Positions 57,881-64,000 of a DNA stretch of 64,000 nt are shown here, in pieces (position 1 is the first letter of the stretch; the number at the start of each line of letters is the position of its first letter). The notes beneath the pieces were generated by a model. That model did no database searches and was not told the DNA's origin. It saw only the letters and a list, made by a program, of their open reading frames with translations. Source of the DNA: Pocillopora verrucosa (lineage: Eukaryota; Cnidaria; Anthozoa; Scleractinia; Pocilloporidae); contig NC_089314.1 of NCBI RefSeq assembly GCF_036669915.1, positions 29,123,592-29,187,591 of the forward strand, given 5' to 3'. Both the position numbers and the translations under genes were made by a program.

Positions 57881-59261
57881 AAATATCACTTATAGTTACA
57901 CCCATTGAGTGTCAAGCAATGGAAGCTTCAACCAGAAAGTAGCCTGCAGTGCAGGCGTCTTATCAGTGCAAGCTAACGTTATAAGCTTGTGATCGTTTAT
58001 CCAACTGGCCATGTTTGATTTGCAGTTAGAGTGAACAGTGGGGGTAGGGGATGGGGAAAGGGAGAAAAGAGGCATGTCATACGCCTTCTGATTAGTTGCG
58101 CTTCACTGCATTTCAGGAAATAGGAAGATAATCAATAAAAATGAGTTTATTTAAAAGCCTTTGGCAATGACTTCTGGCCTAAACAAACACACGTGGACCC
58201 AATGAGCTGGTGAGCCATTATATGTAGCTACATTTTGCATAATGTCCGATGAGAGTACGAGTGACAGCTGTAGACTTTGTGGAGTTTCCTTCAAAGTTTG
58301 GAAATCTCCTTAAGCAAAGCCACTCTTCATCAGAAAATATTTTCAAACCTTCTGGGTGTATATTGGAGATATGTAATCTGGAGGAGCCTGCTAGTTTCTT
58401 GAAAAAAAATTTCATGGAAGGGGTGAAAATTTTCTGTCCCCTTTGGTTTGACTGCATTCAAGGTGCAAGTGATTTATCACAGCATGCTTTCAAAGAATGC
58501 GGCCCGTAGATAAACTCCCTTGCTTAGGTACAGCACTGCTAGTATGCTAAGGAAACGCCTTACAAAACTAACACAACTGACTTAGAGAGCACAATGACTT
58601 ATGGGGCACTATTTTCCAAAAAGAAAGATAATTAGTAAAGTAGTGGATACATAGATAGAAACCGTAATTTTTGCATTATTTTTGCATTATTTTGCATAAA
58701 TTTGCATTATTTTGTTTGCTTCGTGGAAAATACACGTGCATACAGTCATTGTGCATGAAGGAAATTGAGTTCCCAGTAATCTTTTGGTCACATGCTTAGA
58801 AATCATTTGTAGGATATACAACAAAGGTTCAGCTTTTTTTAAGGGAACAATTTTATTTAAGACAGGAAGATGTTTATCATGAAAGGAAAATAGACTTATT
58901 GATAAACCTGATGAAATTGAAAGATGTGAATCTTTTATGGGACAAAGCAACACACCTACTTAAGAACAAATAGTCCACTTGACAAAAAGAAACATGCAAA
59001 CAGAAAGAATTAGTTAACAAAATTTGATTGAATGATTTATTCTTGGCTTGAATTATATAACACCATTTCCTTAAACATGATCATCTTTTTTGTACAAAAC
59101 AGGGGCACATTTCCGATAGAAAAAATACATATGTAATTTGTTTCCTCATCAGACACAAAGTCATTTCATTTAAAGTTTCGGACTTTTCAAGAAAGTTGCC
59201 GGCTATCTCTAACGTCTGGACAGCACAAGTCCCTTGCGGTACAAAACATCACAGTTCTTGA
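57881..59261. other. Gene-free region
   Basis: No gene or clear repeat recognised. Several short open frames are unremarkable, and TTTGCATTATTTTGCA is locally repeated at about 58670-58715. Confidence 0.45.
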
Positions 59262-60824
59262 CTTTCAGGGTCACTGTCAATACCAAGGGAAATACTTTCA
59301 AAATCAAACCAGCTATTCACATTTGGTTCTCCTTGTAGAACAGAACCACTGGATTTTTCTAACATAGGTGCCAATAATTCTTCAAAATTAGAAATGTTCA
59401 TGAACTCTCCTGGATCACTTCTAATACTTTAAATGCATTTGACGTTGAAAATACTGGGGTTTCAGCTAAAGTGAAAATCTTCTCACAGTCCCTTACCACA
59501 TCCTTAATTAAATGCCTTGAGAAGCCATGACAAGAGCTTTCACCAATGCTGGTCCTTTACTTCTCATCTCATCTATTACCTCGTCCAGTGCTTCTTTTAA
59601 TGCCTTCCTATCCTGGCATGAGACTTGTCTGCATTGAGCTTTAGTGTCCTCCACTGCTTGCTCTTTTGCCTCCTCAAATGGCAAGGTGGGTGCACAGCAA
59701 CCCCTGCCCCCGCGTAGTTGAGAACAACAATCATGCTGAGGTTCTAGGGGCAGAATGGAATCATCCAGAAAACACCCTTCTGCCTGGAAAAAGTCTTTCA
59801 CTTCCTGTTCACAGTGCAACTTGCCGTCCATTGTAAAGAACGATTATGTGTGATTTCTCTCCGTCTCTTCCAGCTCTTCCAGCCTCTTGATGTTGGTCTG
59901 GGATGGAATGGGCTGGGTCAGGCCCCAGTTTATAACAAACCGAACATTAGGAGAGTTTTCTCCCATACAAAGTGCTGTGGAGGCCACAACAAGTCTTTTC
60001 ACTCCTGAACCCTTGAATTGCTCCATAACTCTGTTTTTACTACTTCTCCAGGAGTTAGAGTGGTAAATTCCAATTAAACAGTTGTCCTGGACAGGAGACT
60101 ATGCAGGAGAGAACATCTACTTCCAAGCTTAGACATTATGTGATTGGTGACAAGTGCTATTTCATTTATCGTGTTGCAAAACACAGTTGTCTTTGGACAA
60201 TTTACACCCTCATTTCTCAACAGGATAATATGCCAGTCCAGCTCCTTTAACTGTTAGGGCTTTTTAATCTTCCTCACGGAAAACTGTCAATTATGGCGGT
60301 TGGAACTAACGTAAAAATATTTTATATCTTGGGCGAGGTTGAGGACCTGCTTTATTGTTTCTTGAGTTATTGGGTCTGCTGTCCCTGTAAGGGCACAAAG
60401 TGGAGTACCTTAAAATAGCGACAGTATAAGGATTAATAACATTTACAGACAACAAAGTAGGACAAAAACAGGCAACATTAGGTACAATGAAATAAATGTT
60501 CACGATATTTTAGCTTGGCAGCCACTGAGTATTTCACCATCTGAACATAAATATGGAAATAATGGTGTGGAGTTCACCATGCAAATTGGGTTTTTTTTAA
60601 CGAGTTTGCGTCAATCAATCAAATAACCGTGTGGATATGGAAAAGCATGCATTGCTTGTTTGCTCGAACTGTTACCTTGCTTTCAAAATGGACGCAGTTG
60701 CTCAAGCTGACCAAAAGATTCATGGAACACAGTGTTCTCCCCCTTGTTCGAACAACTGAATTGAGATAACAACAGTACTGTGAGCATTATTGAAAAATAG
60801 AAAACAAGAGAACAGACCTTTACT

Positions 60825-60927
60825 TACATACATACATACATACATACATACCTACCTACCTACCTACCTACCTACCTACCTACCTACCTACCTACCTACC
60901 TACCTACCTACCTACATACATACATAA
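60825..60927. repeat. (TACA)n(TACC)n(TACA)n microsatellite at the LINE 3' end
   Basis: About 100 bp of tetranucleotide repeat: TACA units, then about 17 TACC units, then TACA units again. The position, exactly between the LINE 3' UTR and unrelated sequence, suggests it grew from the element's short-repeat tail. Confidence 0.85.
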
Positions 60928-62350
60928 TTTATTTGAATAAGGGCAGCTTTTGCTGATGTGGGCCTCCTAACTACATGCTAAAATATTTAAAAAAAGAGGA
61001 CCTAATAACATAATCTTAAAAGTTTTTATAAAATATAAATATAGATCATCTAATAAATAATTAATAAATAACCAAATATAAATATGAATCTAATAAATAA
61101 GTTATTAATTCAAAAGAAAATAATCACTTTCAATAGTATATAAAATCTTCAGTTCTCCTTTTTCAAAATATTGCATTGTCCCTTTATTTAACTAATAGTT
61201 TCCACCAATCTTGATTTATTTTTTAGAGCTAATTTAAAAGAATTTATATTTTCTGCATTTCTTATGTCTCTGTCCAGAGTTTTCCAGGTAACTGGACCTC
61301 TGAAGAATAAAGATTGTCTACCAAACTCTGAAGCTGTTGTATTCATTTCGATTAGTTTGCCTTTTCTAACAGAGTTTACTTGTTTGAAGATATGAGATAA
61401 TCTGTGACATCCATCAGAGTTTATAATTTGAAACATTTCTAAAGCAAGTCTGTTTTTATAGATGTTGCTTATGTTCTGCCAATGTACCTTCTTTATTACA
61501 TCATGATCTTCTAAAGAAGAAGGGAGTCTGTGGATTAATCTCGTAGCTTTTACATGCAGTGCTTCAATGGGTTCAAAAGCAGAGATTGGACAGTTTCCCC
61601 ATACAGATATACAGTAATTTATGTGTGGTATAATCAACTTGTAATAGATCCTTTCCAATTCCTTAGTTGACAGATAGGATATTCTTTTAAGAGACTTTAG
61701 TTGTGCATTAAATGATTTAGTTAGCTCTTTGATATGTGGTTTCCAAGTCAGCTTGTTGTCAATATATACTCCAAGTACTTTTACTTTATCCGTTTACTCT
61801 AGACATTTGTTTCCCCATTTGACAGGTTTTAATGGGCCAGTGAAGCTCTTTCTTGAGATTATTATGACTTTGCATTTGGTTGGATGAATTGTGAGGTTGT
61901 TTGTATTACACCATTTGCTAATTTCTGAGAATACAATGTTAAGTAGAGTTACTACCTCATCTTCATTCTTTCCAATAACGAATGCTGTGGTGTCATCAGC
62001 ATGGAGGTGGATTCGCCATTTGATATACAGTCAGGCAAGTCATCTACGAAGATCGAAAATAGCTTTGGTGCCAAGAGGGATCCCTGTGGGACACTATAGG
62101 GCACTATTTGAAGGCCAGGTCCTTTCCCATTTACTATAACAAATTGTTTTCGATCAAGGAGGTAACTTTGAATCCAGTCTTTCAATTTTCCATGTAAACC
62201 GCAAGCATCCATCTTATAACTCAAAATTGAATGATCCACTGAGTCAAATGCTTTCCTAAAGTCGATAAGAACTGTGCCAATCACATTTCCTTTATTCAAA
62301 TTTCTTTTCCACATCTCTGTAATATATAGCAATAGGGAGCTTTTGACTGG
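60825..62350 (-). pseudogene. 5'-truncated non-LTR retrotransposon (LINE), reverse transcriptase half
   Basis: Minus-strand RT motifs: GTVLIDFRKAFDSVDHSIL (about 62290), SVPQGSLLAPKLFSIFVDDL (about 62090), then in another frame HADDTTAFVIGKNEDE (about 61990), and after further shifts VLGVYIDNKLTWKPHIKEL (about 61760). The downstream frame 61658-61188 reads YYKLIIPHINYCISVWGNCP and continues to KNKSRLVETIS. RT box A aspartate and the ADD box are visible, so it was a CR1/Jockey-group-like RT. The 3' end runs into a TAC(A/C) tetranucleotide array. The 5' end begins abruptly inside the RecQ sequence, as expected of target-primed truncated insertion. Confidence 0.78.
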
Positions 62351-62640
62351 TCCAAGTTTCCAAAGTATGGAACTCGTCCACAATGATTGCACACATACTC
62401 TGGTGAACGGTGCGCTGCTTTTTTCATCAAGGAAAGAAATGGTTTCGCTAAAACCTCCTCCACTGACACAAATACAAGGTTATATTTGCCGCGTTCTATG
62501 TCCCTCAATGATAGCCATGATCGTAGCAGCCGTTAATCCCATTAAGGATGCTTCTTCCATTTGATCATAAACAATACTCTGAAGCGGACAAATATTACGG
62601 GTGCAGTTGCTTGAACCCTAGATTTCATCACATAAAAACT

Positions 62641-63184
62641 GTATTGTGTTAAACTGTTTTAACACACCTTTTCAGATAACAATCGTGCGATCGCATCCAG
62701 CCGCCATGTTTGTTTGGCATGTTGACACTTCTAAAGCTCGCGCTTTATTCGTATCCAGATCTCGCGCGGTCAAGAAACCCTGTGAAGCCTCCTTAAGACA
62801 AATGTGAGTGAGGTAAAGGTTCATGTGCATATTTCCAGATTCCCGCACTTCCACAGTTCAACACCACTACCCAGTTAAGACAAATGTGGGTAAGGCAAAG
62901 ATCATTTGCATATTTTCAGATTTTCAAACTTCCACTCTTGTGTATACGATATGTACTACATAAATCGCTTCCGTGCACTTGAATAGTCATATCTAAAACA
63001 ATCTTACTCCTCACCTCGTTTTTCGCCTCTTCTCTCGCATTTGCTAGATGATATTAATCAAAGGAAAAGTAGTACGTGAGATGATATTGAAAAATAATAA
63101 AGTACTAATTAACTGATAAAATGATACTACATGGAGTTTTTGGGTCAAATAAAAAACTCCCAGTGAGGGTTGCACTCTATTCCG
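62641..63184. other. Gene-free stretch before the minisatellite
   Basis: No gene seen. Two similar blocks (about 62787-62840 and 62870-62935, each with TTAAGACAAATGTGRGTRAGG followed by TTTGCATAT-like text) form an imperfect direct repeat. Confidence 0.45.
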
Positions 63185-63660
63185 AGCCGTGATGCGATCT
63201 ATGATCTGATCCACAAACTAATCAGAGACCCCATCTGTGATCCCATCCGTGACTCAATCCATGATCCAATATGTGATCCCATCCATGATCCCATCCATGA
63301 TCCGATCCGTGATCCCATCCATGACGTGATCCATGATCCGATCCATGACGTGATCCATGATCCGATCCATGATCCGATCCATGATCCGATCCATGATCCG
63401 ATCCATGATCCAATCCATAATCCGATCTGGGATCCCATCCATGACGTGATCCGTGATCCGATCCATGATCTCATCCGTGATCCCATCCATAATCCAATTC
63501 ATGATCCGATCCATGATCCCATCCGTGATCCCATCCCTGATGCGATCCGTGAGGCCGTGATTCGACCTGTGATCCCATCTATGATCCGATCCCTGATCTA
63601 ATCCCTGACCCGATCCGTAATCCATTTGTAATCCGATTCATAATCAGATCCGTGATCTGG
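63185..63660. repeat. 12-bp minisatellite, unit GATCCGATCCAT
   Basis: About 470 bp of imperfect tandem repeat in which GATCC(G/C)ATCC(A/G)T recurs, most regular at 63340-63410. Because the unit is a multiple of three, open frames appear in several phases on both strands (for example repeating HDPI on plus and DRIM on minus). These are not evidence of a gene. Recognition sites GATC are extremely dense. Confidence 0.9.
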
Positions 63661-63921
63661 TCCGGTGTGATCCAGGTTTTGTGGATGCCGGTCGGTATTT
63701 ACCATTCCTTTGCTGTATACCCCGTCTGCTGTGTGCAGGCTAAAAATCTGGTTTGTGATTTTATTCCTCTCCGTCTCCTCAAGGGATTTCAGATGTTTTT
63801 TCTCATTGTTCCTGAGATGGCTCATACATCGTTGCCTCGAATCAGATGGAAATCCACCAGAAAAAGTCTGCTCCAGGGGTTTTTCTCCATCCATCCTAAA
63901 TGCCCCCAATAGAGACCTCAA
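63661..63921 (-). CDS. Hypothetical ORF fragment next to the minisatellite
   Basis: An open minus-strand frame with RMDGEKPLEQTFSGGFPSD, MSHLRNNEKKHLKSLEETER and SLHTADGVYSKGM, continuing into the minisatellite. Composition is protein-like and the frame has no stop, but I recognise no family. It may be a partial exon or repeat-derived. Confidence 0.3.
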
Positions 63922-64000
63922 AATCCGACGACGGCGAGTGTCTACGACGGCGGTCGCGAGCTGGGGGGGGAATGAGGAGAGGTCGCCGTTGTGAGGTGTG

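Larger units (their letters stand above)
59262..62640 (-). pseudogene. RecQ-like DNA helicase pseudogene, split by a LINE
   Basis: Minus-strand order: motif Ia region ICPLQSIVYDQMEEA and MGLTAAT (about 62630-62540), GKYNLVFVSVEEVLAKPFLS (about 62490), DEAH-like box AIIVDEFHTLETWT in a shifted frame (about 62395-62350), then a LINE. It resumes with HIILLRNEGVNCPKTTVFCNT (about 60250-60180), KGSGVKRLVVASTALCMGEN and VRFVINWG (60020-59930), motif VI HQEAGRAGRDG in another frame (about 59900-59870), a cysteine-bearing tail (HDCCSQLRGGRGCC) and SISLGIDSDPESQEL before the stop at 59262. RecQ helicases unwind DNA 3' to 5'. Motif I (GxGKS) is not seen, and at least four frameshifts show decay. Whether it was a host gene or a transposon passenger is unknown. 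Confidence 0.72.

Noticed and set aside
63170-63601. Long ORFs of repeating HDPI / DRIM / GSWI
   Set aside because: They exist in several frames on both strands because the 12-bp minisatellite unit is divisible by three. No start context, splice sites or domain supports a gene.

Overview
This window is animal nuclear DNA, most likely from a cnidarian and probably a stony coral. That assignment is inference. It rests on AT-rich spliced genes with GT-AG introns, a metazoan carotenoid oxygenase, a class A GPCR, a nuclear gene for a complex I subunit, and a dense mixture of SINEs, MITEs, LINE, piggyBac, Harbinger, THAP-type and BEL/Pao remnants of the kind common in coral genomes. No bacterial operons, CRISPR arrays or rRNA genes are present.

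Layout. (a) 1-16.7 kb: a two-exon carotenoid cleavage dioxygenase (BCO/RPE65 family, 520 aa, all four iron-ligand histidines kept, one 5.5-kb intron), about 5.9 kb without a recognisable gene, then a single-exon orphan class A GPCR (303 aa) with an altered DRY motif. (b) 18.6-23.0 kb: a six-exon NDUFS3 gene (268 aa). (c) 23.2-25.3 kb: a repeat cluster with a TTAA-flanked element carrying a nested tRNA-derived SINE, and a LINE fragment. (d) 25.7-39.3 kb: four paralogous Rab-like small GTPases in alternating orientation (-,+,-,+). Each has two coding exons with the intron at the same codon just before the G3 motif, and each ends in a cysteine motif typical of prenylated Rabs. All four lack the catalytic glutamine of the G3 motif (M, L, V and M instead of Q). 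Genes 3 and 4 are head to head, 372 bp apart, with a perfect 13-bp inverted repeat between them. (e) 41.6-62.6 kb: a transposon graveyard in which every recognisable coding remnant lies on the minus strand. It holds a PIF/Harbinger transposase, a 2.3-kb terminal-inverted-repeat element with intact 5-bp target duplications and its own degenerate multi-exon ORFs, a CXC cysteine-rich ORF, a tandemly duplicated piggyBac-like transposase, a THAP/helix-turn-helix transposase, a BEL/Pao fragment, and a RecQ-like helicase pseudogene split by a 5'-truncated LINE. (f) 63.2-63.7 kb: a 12-bp minisatellite.

Most notable are the GTPase cluster, where four physically linked paralogues share loss of the hydrolysis glutamine while keeping the P-loop, NKxD and SAK motifs, and the intact-ended 2.3-kb transposon at 47.0-49.3 kb. 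Exon boundaries were read by eye from splice consensus and frame and are unsupported by transcripts. Family names come from motif recognition, not database searches.
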